This document shows positions 1-10,262 of a DNA stretch of 64,000 nt, one piece after another. Source of the DNA: Euclidia mi (lineage: Eukaryota > Arthropoda > Insecta > Lepidoptera > Erebidae); the NCBI GenBank assembly GCA_944739405.2, contig OX123182.2, forward strand, positions 21,959,326 to 22,023,325, read 5' to 3'. The notes under the pieces are model-generated. The model was given only the letters and a program-made list of their open reading frames with translations, ran no database searches and had not been told where the DNA came from. The position numbers were made by a program, and so were the translations under genes. How positions within the stretch are numbered: the stretch's first letter is position 1; each line of letters begins with the position of its first letter.

Positions 1-1
1 C

Positions 2-502
2 CAAGACGATCACGCGAAATACTTAGGCATGCACCTAGACCGACGACTCACATGGCAAAAACACATATGGGCCAAACGGAAGCAACTCGACCTAAAATTG
101 TGAAACATGTACTGGCTTATTGGACGCCACTCACAAATGAGTACTCACACCAAGTTAACAGTGTATAAAGCCATTTTAAAACCAATTTGGACCTATGGCA
201 TACAGCTCTGGGGTTCAGCCAGCATCAGTAACATCGAAATACTGGAACGTTTCCAAACCAAAACACTTAGAGCCATCTTCAATATACCACAGTACATAAA
301 CAATAAAATTATGTATCACGACTTAAAGCTACCAACTGTCAAACAAGAGATAGCGAAGTATAGCAATGCCTATCAGGAAAGACTTGCAAATCATAAAAAT
401 GAGCTCGCCCTCAAGCTGAGCGGAGAAGGAAGTTTGCGCTATAGGCGATTAAAGAGATATAGTGTTCCAACACTCATAGATAGATTTATCAGGACGGAAT
501 GA
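2..502 (+). pseudogene. Jockey-type LINE reverse transcriptase, C-terminal fragment
   Basis: This is the C-terminal end of the ORF2 polyprotein of a Jockey-clade non-LTR retrotransposon. The reading frame runs in from the window edge with a typical post-RT 'KYLGMHLDRRLTW' stretch, then has a TGA at 101-103. It continues in the same frame through 'YKAILKPIWTYGIQLWG', the conserved thumb/post-polymerase segment of Jockey elements, to a stop at 500-502. The catalytic RT core lies outside the window. The TGA sits where the family usually has a basic residue, so this copy is inactivated by at least one nonsense change. Family assignment is from recognised sequence; completeness upstream cannot be judged. 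Confidence 0.85.
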
Positions 503-632
503 GGCACCCTACTGAGTCGTGTTTCACCAAGCTAACGAATAGTTCCAGATAAATTAATATCGAACAGAGATATGGCTTATTGTTATGTACAACAGATTGC
601 CATGTTGCAGTAGATAAAAGAAAAAAAAAATA
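503..632 (+). other. Jockey LINE 3' UTR and A-rich tail
   Basis: About 110 bases follow the stop codon and end in an A-rich run at 615-632. This is the expected 3' end of a LINE mobilised by target-primed reverse transcription. The Gypsy element on the other strand begins right after it, so the LINE probably landed in or next to the Gypsy 3' region. Confidence 0.6.
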
Positions 633-744
633 TAAAAACGAATATTAGTAACAGGTTCGAAGTAGATGCCGGGACTTTGAGTTATCGGAGTTATCTTCGA
701 TTCGGCGTGGCAGCCGTAGCACAAGGCTCTGAAAATAAGATAGT

Positions 745-1713
745 TCAAGATACAGCGGGTTTGATTTCATTTGTATGATATTTGATATGCTTGCGGCCCA
801 ACTGTAACGTTGCGTTATGTTTATTATGTACTTTAATTATCTTGTAAGGGCCTTTCCAAACAGGGGACAGTGCTTTTCTTAGCCTGTGATGATGTTTAAG
901 ATACACCATATCGCCTGTTTTATAAGTAACGTCGCGTGATTTAGAATCATAGTATTGCTTTGACCGTTCTTTACTATTTATAATATTTTGTATAGCTTTC
1001 TCTCGGCTAAGCCTCATTCGATATTGCAGTGCGCGAATGTACTCATTATAGGTAGAACTGTTAGAAGTATCATATAAAGAATAAGGAATAGTAGGTTTGT
1101 AACCATATAAAAGTTCGTAAGGGGTAAATTCAGTTGTACAGTGAGGGGTAGTATTATACGCTAATATAGCAGTAAAAAGGTAACAATGCCAATCATTTTG
1201 ATTGTCATTAACGAAGGATTTTAAGTGTTCTTTAAGAGTAGCATGTGACCTTTCTAATGCACCATTTGTTTGCGGATGGTAAGGAGTAGTAAAAAGAGAT
1301 TTTATCTTAAGGATTTCGGTGAGCTGTTAAAATAGATCTGAAGAAAAGCATGTACCAAGGTCGGTTAAAATAGTTTTAGGAAACCCAAACAACGACATAA
1401 AGTGTACGAGATTTCGAGCTATCTCTTCACTTGTAGCGGTAACTATAGGATAAGCACTTGAAAATTTAGTTAAGTCATCTTGTAGAGTTAAGATGTACTT
1501 AAAATTTTGGTAACCAGCATCGGGTAATGGACCAACGATGTCTAGAGCTAAACGTTCAAATGGTTTAGTAGATGTAGAAGTTATCTCCATAGGAGCTTTA
1601 TTTGAATGCAGTAATGGCTTATTTATTTGGCACAACTTACACTGTTTGACATACCGTTCAATATCGGCACGTATGCCTTTCCAGTAATATGCGGCCTTGA
1701 TTCGATTGTACAT
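745..1713 (-). pseudogene. Gypsy (Ty3-like) integrase, one stop codon
   Basis: The integrase domain of a Gypsy LTR retrotransposon reads on the minus strand in one frame with a single internal TAA at 1327-1329. An N-terminal zinc-binding part ('CKLCQINK') comes first. The catalytic core follows: the first Asp in 'LALDIVGPLP', the second Asp in 'ILTDLGTCF', and the Glu in 'NGALERSHATLKE' just after the stop. The C-terminal part ('GDMVYLKHHHRLRKALSP', 'VWKGPYKI') is the usual SH3-like end domain. All three DDE residues are therefore still visible. It lies downstream of the RT/RNase H part of the same element, but most of RNase H between them is lost. Confidence 0.88.
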
Positions 1714-2476
1714 GCGGTGTGCCTATATCGCCTTGAGACAACACAGCGCCTACGGCGTAGTTTGAGGCGTCTGTTGTGATTATAAACGGAGCACTAAAAT
1801 CAGGGTATTGTAATAAAGGAGCCGTGGTAAGTTTATTTTTAAGGATTTGGAAAGCTGTTTCTTGTTCAACAGTCCAGTTAAAAGTGACGTCTTTTTTCAA
1901 CAAGGATGTGAAAGGCTTAGTTAACTTCGAAAAGTTTTCAATAAATCGTCTATAATAGCCAACAAGGCCTAGAAAAGATTTTTGATTTTTTAAAGAGATG
2001 AGATTATTTTTAAATTTTCGCATTCTGTCAAAAACTAATTTAAGCTTTTTAATATGGTCAATTAAGTTTTGCGAGTAAATAATACAGTCATCTAAGTAAA
2101 CATAGGCATGGAGACCTTGAAGTCCCGAAAGAGCCGCATTCATAAGCCTTTGGAATGTTGTGGGAGCATTTTTCAAGCCAAATGGCATCCTGGTAAATTC
2201 ATAGTGTCCGGAGGTGCTAGAATTAGTATTAACGGTGAATCCGGTTTTCGGCGCGTCCTTGAAACTCATTTTAATTTGATGAAAACCGCTAGATAGGTCT
2301 AAAGTACTGAAGTATTTGGAATGACCCAATTGGTCTAAGATGTCATTGATGAGAGGCAGTGGATAACTTTCGAAGACCGTCGCATCGTTAAGACGGCGGT
2401 AATCAATTACGATTCTCCATTTCTTTTTGCCAGACGCGTCCATTTTTTGGGGACCACCCATACAGGGGCACTCCAA
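1658..2476 (-). pseudogene. Gypsy reverse transcriptase and start of RNase H
   Basis: This is the RT domain of the same Gypsy element. Visible motifs are 'WRIVIDYRRLND', 'FSTLDLSSGFHQIKM', 'FTRMPFGLKNAPTTFQRLM' and the catalytic box 'YVYLDDCIIYSQ' (YLDD form). RT is followed by the tether 'LVGYYRRFIENFSKLTKPF' and the RNase H opening 'IITTDASNYAVGAVLSQG'. The frame then passes directly into integrase-region DNA, so roughly two thirds of RNase H is deleted. The N-terminal end overlaps the upstream protease reading frame by about 70 bases in a different frame, which marks a frameshift near 2410-2470. The enzyme would not be functional. Confidence 0.88.
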
Positions 2477-3863
2477 GGTGAAATAGAAGGGCGAATAATG
2501 TTTTGGTCTAACATATTTCGGATTTGGGAATCAACTTCCTCCTTGTGGCATTCGTGGAAGCGATATGATTTAACGTGGATAGGCGGCGTATCACCAGAGT
2601 TAATTAAATGCTCAACGGCATTAGTTAAAGATAAGGGCTCACCTTCCATGTGAAAAATATCAGTGTATTCAGAACAACACTCTAATAAAGCTTTTTGCTC
2701 CTCCGAATTTAAATGAGAGCAACGAATAAGGTCTAAAACCTTTTGAACACGATCAGATTTGGAAGTAGAAATAGAATAAGTATTTAGGCATGATTCAGAG
2801 TTCAGATTGTTTTGTTCGAGTGGTGTCAACTCTGCGTAATAATCTTTGATCTCAACGTCAGAGTCCGTCGTGTTTAAAACCGTAGTATTAATTCTTTTAT
2901 TCGACTTGATTGAGACAATGCAATTTGCGACATAATCACCACTACATACGGTATGATCTAGAACAAGGGCTTCGTTATGAGAATAAAGTTCAGGATTGTA
3001 ATTAGATATCGCGCATTCAATTACTGCTTCGGATCGCGCGGGAATAATGTAAGTTGGTTGAATGTAGTTTTTAGGTAAGATATGACCACAAATATTTAAT
3101 GATTTAGAATCGTAGTTACTGTTAGTTTTGAAATAACCAAGAAAATCGCTACCGAGTAAGCCGTCATACTCGAGACTGACTTGCTCATTGATCATATGAA
3201 ATTTGTAACTGAATTGATCATTAGATATAGAAAAATCCATTTGAAAAGTGCCCAATGTTTGAGAACAACTTTCTACACTATTAATTCCTTTTAATTTCAC
3301 GACTTCGTGAGAAGCCAGTTTCACGAGGCTAATAGCGGCACCCGTGTCGATAAGTATCTTTAAAGGCTCTTTAGAATAACTAACAACTAAATAAACATAT
3401 GGCAAGGATATTTTCTTGATATTTATACTAGTTTCATAAATTGGAGTAGATTTAATAACATCACAAGATTTAGTAGTTATAGAATTAGAGTTAGAGATTG
3501 GGATGCCTAATTTATTTTTCAGGTTAGCATCATTTTGGTAAGTATTATTTTGGTAAATATTATTTTGGTAAGTATTATTTTGGTAAGTATTAGTAGGATT
3601 TAGCATTATTGAATTAGAATAAGATGTAGTATTTTGTTGACTCGAGATGTCGTCTCGAGATTTAATCTTAGAGTTAGTATAGTTATAAGATTTAGAATGA
3701 CTCAGGTTTACCTGAGATGTAGGCTTAGTAGGACTCAGTTGATTCGACTGAGGTGTAGATTTGGTAAAAGATTTGGAAGGACTCAGTTGATTTAACTGAG
3801 ATGTAGATTTAGTAAACGATTTAGTATGACTCAGTTGCTTTGACTGAGATGTAGATTTAGTAA
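2407..3863 (-). pseudogene. Gypsy gag-like repeats, protease and RT start
   Basis: The minus-strand frame starts with repeats of about 14 residues of the type 'SFTKSTSQLNQLSP', then a short NTYQN repeat encoded by 15-bp tandem units near 3530-3600. A retropepsin with 'ILIDTGAAISLVKL' (catalytic DTG near residue 177) and 'GLLGSDFLG' follows. Next comes the linker to RT ending in 'ISPWSAPVWVVPKKW', the usual first RT motif. No CCHC zinc knuckle is visible. A foldback element has entered the repeat region at its upstream end, and the same repeats resume at 4523. The protein end runs out of frame with RT. Confidence 0.8.
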
Positions 3864-4519
3864 TAGTAGAAGAGACGTGGAACATCGACCTTCACCGATC
3901 TGATAACGAGATGAGACGTATTTTTTATGTAATATAATTTATAAACAAATATGCCTATAATAACTTGCCTCTCAAAAAAGTGCTCAGAGCTATTTTAAAT
4001 TTAAGTAATTTTAATCAACCGCAAATATAACTTTGTCGTTTATACAAATACTATGGAAAACAAAGTTATTTTTGGTGATGAAAAAAATATAGTGATATAT
4101 GGATAGGTGAAGATAAAGATAAAGGGTTAAGTGTTAAGGCTGATGCTAGTAATTAATAAACAAACAATCTTGGAGTGGAAGCAATATAGCAATAAAGATC
4201 AAATAATTAGATTAAGTGCGACACCCGTAAGGGTCCCGTAGTTCAGGTATCCATTTAACATACCCTTTATCTTCACTTAACCAAATATCACGATCACTTT
4301 TTCATCACCAAAAATAACTTTGTTTTCCATAGTGTTTGTATAAACGACAAAGTTATATTTGCGGTTGATTAAAATTACTTAAATTTAAAATAGCTATGAG
4401 CCCTTTTTTGATAGGCAAGTTATTATAGGCATATTTGTTTATAAATTATATTACATAAAAAATACGTCTCATCTGGTTATCAGATCGGTGAAGGTCGATG
4501 TTCCACGTCTCCTCTACTA
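3864..4519. mobile_element. 656-bp foldback MITE inserted in the Gypsy gag repeat
   Basis: The sequence from 3864 to about 4135 is repeated as reverse complement at about 4255-4519, leaving a spacer of roughly 120 bp. The ends are TAGTAGAAGAGACGTGG and its near-complement. TAA lies directly outside both ends (3861-3863 and 4520-4522). Removing the element plus one TAA rejoins the interrupted protein repeat in frame as ...TKSFTKSTSQ..., the repeat consensus. That makes it a true insertion with a 3-bp TAA/TTA target duplication, as used by PIF/Harbinger transposons. No transposase is encoded. The superfamily call rests on the duplication alone. Confidence 0.75.
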
Positions 4520-4631
4520 TAAATGATTTAGTAGGACTCAGTTGATTTAACTGAGATGTAGGTTTAGTAAAAGATTTAGGATAAAAGGGTTTCGTGTCCT
4601 TTACGCTAGTCGATTTTGGGAGACACGACAC
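4520..4631 (-). pseudogene. Continuation of Gypsy gag-like repeats
   Basis: This minus-strand reading frame carries 'SFTKPTSQLNQLSPTKSF', the same repeat as at 3720-3860, interrupted by the foldback element. Upstream of about 4631 the resemblance is lost and no gag capsid or LTR can be recognised. The 5' part of the Gypsy copy is therefore missing or too decayed. Confidence 0.6.
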
Positions 4632-4659
4632 CGAAATCTTATTTAGTTTAAATTTTCGT

Positions 4660-4740
4660 CTCAGGTATCGAACCCGGACTCGTCGGTTTCGCAGAATTTA
4701 ACTGCGCGACCGTTGTTATCGCGCGGCGGTTGATCATAAC
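4660..4740 (-). repeat. tRNA-like (SINE-type) fragment
   Basis: The minus strand contains GGGTTCGATACC, a good Pol III B box, about 35 bases after a weak A-box-like GGTCGCGCAGTTAAA. This looks like the head of a tRNA-derived SINE. No cloverleaf can be closed with confidence, so it is not called a tRNA gene. Confidence 0.4.
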
Positions 4741-5541
4741 ATATATGATGACAGATATGACAGTTACAGTCGCGCTACAATATAAAAAATATAAGTGCGG
4801 TTAGTGCAGCAAATAGCCCAATTCTAACAGAATCTAATAAATCATAGTGGATTCATTATCCTAAGACGAGTGAGACGCTGGCGCCAGCGACAGGCGTCAA
4901 TTTTCATTATACATAATATTTAATTAAACAACTTTGACACGGACACTGGTAAATAAAAAAGCAAATAAACTTAGTATGTTACCACTAACGGACACTGAAA
5001 ATAATATAAAACAAATAAACTTAGTACTTATTTATCCTCTATCGTTTTACAATAAACGCGTTACGTGACCTCTTAGCTCACGGAATTTTGAGAACTAAAA
5101 CCGCGTCCGAAATGTGCGCTACCGTGCTTGTCAAACTTGAAGTTGGCATAGTGAATACCGTTTAAGCCAATAACGTGCCGACGTGGGTAACTAGCACGTT
5201 AAAACACGTTAAGACTTCAAAATGGTCATAGTGAATAAGCCCCCTGAACACGAAACGAGTGACAGTTTCTAGGTACTTCTTGTCCGCCCGGCGTCTCCTA
5301 GAGAAGTGAGAGCTGTGTTGCACCGACGAACGTCAACCGTCACCTCCCTCTTCAACTGTAGCGAACGTCACCTAGACTTTGTCAAAGCGCGCCATCTTCA
5401 CACACTTCCAATTCGTAGTCAGTTGACGTCCCGTACGCGTATTTCCAAAGCCTGACTATTTGAGTCACGAGTCAGATTCTAATAGAATAGCTTTTGTTTG
5501 TGCATATTACTCGACAATACCTAATCTATTTCAGTAAAATA
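4741..5541. other. Unassigned stretch
   Basis: I see no coding or RNA gene here. A 12-bp palindrome GCTGGCGCCAGC occurs near 4870, and two similar AT-rich segments (AACAAATAAACTTAGTA type) near 4965 and 5010 suggest a short internal duplication. Confidence 0.5.
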
Positions 5542-6110
5542 ATGCCGTCGACAGTCTTAGCCACCATGGCCTATCGTGCAGCAGGAGTGCTGGGCGTATT
5601 TCCCGACATGCCCATATTAATGACATACTCGGTCGAGATCTGGTCACCGCCGGAGTACCAGCTTATCTTGAACCTAATGGCTTGGTAGGCGACGATAGGA
5701 AGAGACCAGACGGTATGACGTTATTACCTTGGAAGATGGGTAGGCCTTTGGTGTGGGACGCGACATGCGTCGATACCCTTGCGCCATCACATCTTTCAAG
5801 TACATCTGGATCAGCCGGCGCTGCTGCTGCATCGGCGGAGGCCCTCAAACGGCGCAAATATGGAAACCTAGCGGGTAATTACGTTTTTGAGCCGTTTGGG
5901 GTCGAAACGCTGCGGCCATGGGGACCTAGTGCACACGCTCTATATAAAGAAATCGCCAGAAGGCTGATTGATGCTTCCCGTGACCAGAAGGCTGGTCTGT
6001 ATTTCACAGAGAGAATAAGCATTTCCATACAACGTGGCAATGCTGCCAGCCTTCTGGGCACGCTACCAGTCGACAGCGTTCGTACCAGTCTATTTGGTCT
6101 CGGTGGATGA
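5542..6110 (+). pseudogene. Orphan zinc-finger plus PD-(D/E)XK-like domain of an unclassified reverse transcriptase
   Basis: In one frame the DNA encodes a short Cys/His segment ('LSHHGLSCSRSAGR'), then 'RHAHINDIL', 'AGVPAYLEPNGL' and 'KRPDGMTLLPW'. 'GRPLVWDATCVDTLAPSH' and a tail ending 'ISIQRGNAASLLGTLP' follow. I recognise this module as a C-terminal piece of many reverse-transcriptase-bearing predicted proteins of invertebrates. The RPDG and VWDATCVDT motifs have the spacing of a PD-(D/E)XK nuclease, so an endonuclease role is plausible but inferred. No RT lies upstream and no intact start is visible. The frame keeps going without stops for about 190 codons and ends at 6108-6110. It is probably a 5'-truncated insertion. 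Confidence 0.6.
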
Positions 6111-6616
6111 GGCACGTGTATATCCCTGCAGGCATTTGGGACTTTTCCTCTAAAACCATGGCAGCGGTGGGCCTTGCAAATCACGGTTAGTATAACTATC
6201 CAAGAGGGCGTCCGCGGTTTACCCGACATCCCATAGCGGATCCACGCATACCGCGGTAAGCATACCTAGCCTCGACGCCACCAGGAAGTCTAGTGATTTG
6301 CAAGAAGAACAAAGTTCATGTAAAAAAGCCTCTCGAGTTTAATAAGTTCAATGTTCTATGATTTTTTTTTCTTTTCTCTTCATACTATTTTACCTACTTA
6401 CTTAAACATTTCAGTCACTTCCGCACCAGGTAATTATCAAACAGAGGTACTGTGTCTGAAGCTTGTCTTTAAATGTTTGCTATGCATTATTTATAACTCG
6501 CTGTTACTTAACTGTTTATGGTGAGGGAATGTCGCCAACGCCTTCCGTCGTGACGTGTTTGTTTTGTCATTGTGACTGAGGTCGGTCCTACTGCGCGAAC
6601 ATTAAGATTATATTTT
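6111..6616. other. Unassigned stretch
   Basis: No gene is recognised. The first part is probably the 3' UTR of the preceding module; the rest is AT-rich with no visible structure. Confidence 0.4.
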
Positions 6617-6985
6617 ACTAGTTGAGCCCGCGGTTACACCCGCGTTATTTAGGGTTGCTGCGCCACACCTGTGATCCATAGCGTGATGTTATATAGCCTT
6701 CCTTGATATATGGTTTATCCAACACAACAATAATTATGCAAATCGGATCAGTTGTTCCAGAGATTAGCGCATTAAACTAAACAAACAAACATTTCTGCTT
6801 ATATTAGTATAGATTAAAGATTAATCATAATTGACTTTTAAATTATTTTCTTAATATATAAAATCCTTCCGTTACTGACTGACTGACAGACACGCTACAG
6901 CCGAAACTATTGGTCACAAGAAGATGAAATTTAGCATGTATGTTCCTTGAGGAGTGTAGGGTAGCAATAAGAGAGGATTTTTCGA
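6617..6985 (-). mobile_element. Helitron-like terminal sequence
   Basis: The segment opens with ACTAGTTGAGCCCGCGGTTA, close to the reverse complement of the common Helitron-type 3' end (...CTAGT) of lepidopteran non-autonomous elements. It continues with a TATATAAAATCCTTCCGTTAC block resembling the internal part of the copy at 59820-59998. No Rep/helicase is encoded. The tandem array follows directly, so the array is probably part of, or expanded from, this element. Confidence 0.45.
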
Positions 6986-8640
6986 AATTTCACCCCTAAA
7001 GGGGTAAAACTGGGGGTCAAAGTTTGTATGAAACTTTTTATTCATTCAATGGATTGACTCCAAACTTTGTATATTTGTTCCTCAAACGACGACAGTGAAC
7101 AATAAAATTATTTTTTTGTAATTCCTCCCCTAAGGGGGTAAAATAGGAGGTCAAAGTTTGTATGTATCTTTTTATCTCTCTTATAATGGATTGACTTCAA
7201 ACTTTGTATATTGGTTCCTCAAATTATGATAGTGAACAAAAAAAAATTGTTCCTTTGGAAATTCCTCCCCTAAGGGGGTAAGAGCGGGGTCAAAGTTTGT
7301 ATGAAACTTTTTATTCCTTTAATGGATTGTCGTCAAACTTTGTATATTGGTTCCTCAAACAACGATAGTGAACACTAAGAATTTGTTTATCGAAAATTCC
7401 TACCCTCAGGGGGTAAGATCGGGGTTCAAAGTGAGTATGAATCGAAACTTATAATTCTTTCAGTGCATTGACTTCAAACTTTGTATATTGGTTCCTCAAG
7501 TGACGATAGTGAACACGAAGAACTAGTTTTTTTTTATTCCTACCCTCAGGGGGTAAGATATGCGGTCCAAGTGTGTATGAAACTTATTATTCCTTCAGTG
7601 GATTAACTTCAAACTTTATATATTGGTTCCTCAAATGATAATAGCGAATTATTTTTTTTGGGAATTCCACCCTTAAGAGGTTAAGATTGAGGGTCAAAAT
7701 TTGTATGTAACTTTTTATTCATTTAATGGGTTGACTTCAAACTTTGTATATTGGTTACTCAAACGATGAAAGTGAACACTAAACATTTGTTTTTTGAAAA
7801 TTCCTACCCTCAGGGAGTTAGATAGGGGTTCAAAGTGTGTATTAAATGAAACTTAATATTCCTTCAGTGGATTGACTTCAAACTTAGTACATAGGTTCCT
7901 CAAATGACGTTAGTGAACATTAAGAAAGTCACACTCATATGGGGGTTAAGAAAGGGTGCCCCATTTCGTCATGTAAAAAAAACTTCAATGGATTCACTTA
8001 AAACTTTGTATACTGGTTCCTCAAACCACGATAGTGAACATTAAGAATTTGTTTTTCGAAAATTCCTACCCACAGGGGTAAGAAAGGGGTTCAAAGTGTT
8101 TATGAAACGAAACTTATTATTCCTTCAGTGGATTGACTTCAAACTTTGTATATTGTATCCTCAAATGACGATAGTGAACACTAAGAATTCGTTTTTTTTA
8201 TTCCTACCCTCAGGGGGTAAAATAGGGGTTCAAAGTGTGTATTAAACTAATTTTATTTTTCCATCAGTTGATTGACTTCTATCTTTCTTTATTGGTTTCT
8301 CTTATGACTTTAGTAAACATTAAAAAAATCTTTTTCGAATTTCTTACAGTAAAGGGTTAAAAAGAGGAGTCGGAATTTTTATGAAACCTTTTTATTCCTT
8401 CATTAGATAAATTCAAACGTTGTGCTTAGGTTCCTTAAATGACGTTAGTGAATACCAAGAAAGAAGTTTTCGTAGTCACTCCCCCCTATGGGGCTTAAGA
8501 AAGGGTGTCCCATTCTCTTATATAAAAAAACACTTCGATGGATTCACTTAAAACTTAGTATAATATCAGTTCCGCAAGACAACTGACGTTAGTGAATTCA
8601 CCACTGAAACGGGGAGTTCAAAAAGGGGTCCCAGTTTGTA
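6986..8640. repeat. Tandem array of about twelve ~136-bp units
   Basis: A unit of roughly 136 bp recurs, anchored by CAAACTTTGTATATTGGTTC at 7061, 7198, 7334, 7475, 7610, 7738, 7879, 8000, 8140, 8279, 8413 and 8550. Each unit also holds a CCTCCCCTAAGGGGGTAA-like block that is itself an inverted repeat (CCCCT...AGGGG). Units differ by substitutions and small indels, and the last four are the most diverged. No open frame spans the array. It is a minisatellite/satellite-like array, probably inside a Helitron-type element. Confidence 0.85.
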
Positions 8641-8656
8641 TGACACTTGATTTTTT

Positions 8657-8860
8657 TCAAGCATGAAGCGATAGCCATCTTATATCATAATGACGCAGGA
8701 GTCTATGTTTTTCAGTGTCAGTGAAATTTTGGAACTCAACTAATTCTCTTTGACGCTTGCTGCTTTGAGAAAAATATCCATATACTTCTTTTACTATCTG
8801 TTCTAAATTTCTAGGTAGTATTTTGCAAGCATGACATAATATATATAACAAAACATGCAT
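8657..8860 (-). pseudogene. hAT-type transposase fragment
   Basis: A 67-codon minus-strand frame reads 'CHACKILPRNLEQIVKEVYG' and ends 'IRWLSLHA'. This is the hAT/ZBED-type transposase segment in which a conserved Arg-Trp precedes the C-terminal dimerisation region. The usual protein is several hundred residues, so this is a small remnant cut off by the satellite array on one side and by AT-rich DNA on the other. No terminal repeats were found. Confidence 0.65.
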
Positions 8861-8904
8861 TAATTGTTTAAATATAAAGCATAAAACGAGTGATTGTTCT
8901 AGTA

Positions 8905-9494
8905 GAACGAGATGCCGCTCATGTATTCAACGACACCATTCACTGTTACATTTCGATAAAGGTAGCCCGTTGTCAAGCCAAGCCGCTAACCTTGACACAC
9001 TTACGTCGCAGGTGCAGGCTACGATAACTGCACCTCCCACGATCGACACTGAAATATCGTTGTGTACGACATCCATTGCGCGGGCGGCGTGCACGCGCGG
9101 ACGGCCCTCGCGCGCTTGTAGTGATCAGAGCAGTGCTAAGCCGCGGTGTATGACGTCTAAGACTGTTCTGTTAGCGACAGCGCAAGTTATCGTTTATGAT
9201 ATTAATGGATCGCCGCACATGGTACGTTGTCTGCTAGATAGCGCATTTCAGAGCAATTTCATAACTTCAGATTGTTTCAAACGCCTCGGATTGTGGACTG
9301 ACTTAGTAGTCAAAGGGATCGGAGGGTCAGAAAAACATTGCAAGGGTTCCGTAGATATTAAAATACATTCGCGTTTTGATAGGAATATTAATTTTAACAT
9401 TTCTTCGCTTATCGTGGAGCGTATTACAGACACATTGCCGAACGCTAATGTGGAAGTATCGCTACTCACACACATCTTGAGACATTGCCGCTAA
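8905..9494 (+). pseudogene. BEL/Pao gag end and aspartic protease
   Basis: The frame enters with a zinc-knuckle-like 'CRSCIQRHHSLLHFDKGSPL', typical of the end of BEL/Pao gag. A linker follows, then a retropepsin-like domain with 'AQVIVYDINGSPHMVRCLLD' and 'SAFQSNFITSDCFKRLGL'. The family has an active-site DSG or DQG; here the third position is Ala (DSA). A frameshift near 9475 ends the frame at 9494, and the expected continuation ('LTDAEFANPADI') is found in another frame just downstream. No LTR or upstream gag remains. Confidence 0.75.
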
Positions 9495-10262
9495 CAGACG
9501 CGGAATTTGCGAATCCGGCAGACATTGCTGTTTTGATCGAAGCTTCAATATTTCCGCACTTGTTACTACCTAAAGTTGTACGTAGTGAGCAATATAATTT
9601 ACCGTGAGACGGTATTTGGGTATGTGATTATGGGTACCGTACCTACGTTACATACTTCTCATTATATTACGTCTTGTTGTTGTTCTGTTCTTCAAGAAAA
9701 TAATATTGATTCTCTTCTCAAGCGATTTTGGGAGCTTGAAGAGATTACCGCACCGCCTTTGATGAGCCGTAAGGATCTCGAGTGTGAAGAAAATTTCCGC
9801 GCTACCACTGTTCGTGACGACAGTGGCAGATACGTTGTGGCATTGCCATTCTATGGTGACCCTTATTCGTTAGGCGACTCGTACGCTGCTGCGCTTAGAC
9901 GATTTCATTGTTTAGAACGTAAACTTGATGCATCACTTAAGTTACGCGGCGCCTATAATGACGTCATTCGTGACAACCTAAATAAAGGATTTTTGAGTGT
10001 AGTTGTAAACAACGAGGGCAATTCTCTTCCCTCATATTATATCCCGCATCACGGCGTAGTTCGCGAAGATAAAACCTCTACTAAACTTCGTGTGGTTTTA
10101 GATGCTAGTTGTAAGACTACATCAGGTCAGTCGATTAATGACATTTTACATACCGGCCCTAATCTACAGGATGATTTATTTAACATCATAATAAGGTTTC
10201 GTCTTCTCCAAATCGCTCTGTCAGCTTATTGCCGCCAAATGTTCCTCAATATCGGCGTTTGA
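9495..10262 (+). pseudogene. BEL/Pao reverse transcriptase, N-terminal half
   Basis: After two frame changes the polyprotein is readable from about 9576: 'FGYVIMGTVP', 'FWELEEITAPP', 'YYIPHHGVVRED', 'KLRVVLDASCKT' and 'INDILHTGPNLQDDLF', all standard BEL/Pao RT motifs. The first catalytic Asp, normally in a 'SADCRQM' context, is changed to Tyr ('SAYCRQM' near 10230). A TGA at 10260-10262 interrupts the frame, which then continues unchanged. This polymerase is dead by both criteria. Confidence 0.85.

Noticed and set aside
4869..4880. GCTGGCGCCAGC as a primer binding site for the first Gypsy element
   Set aside because: It resembles TGGCGCC but no LTR end (CA) precedes it and no LTR pair can be found around this element.
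6986..8640. CRISPR-like array
   Set aside because: Units are long, directly adjacent and diverged without unique spacers; the context is eukaryotic transposon DNA.
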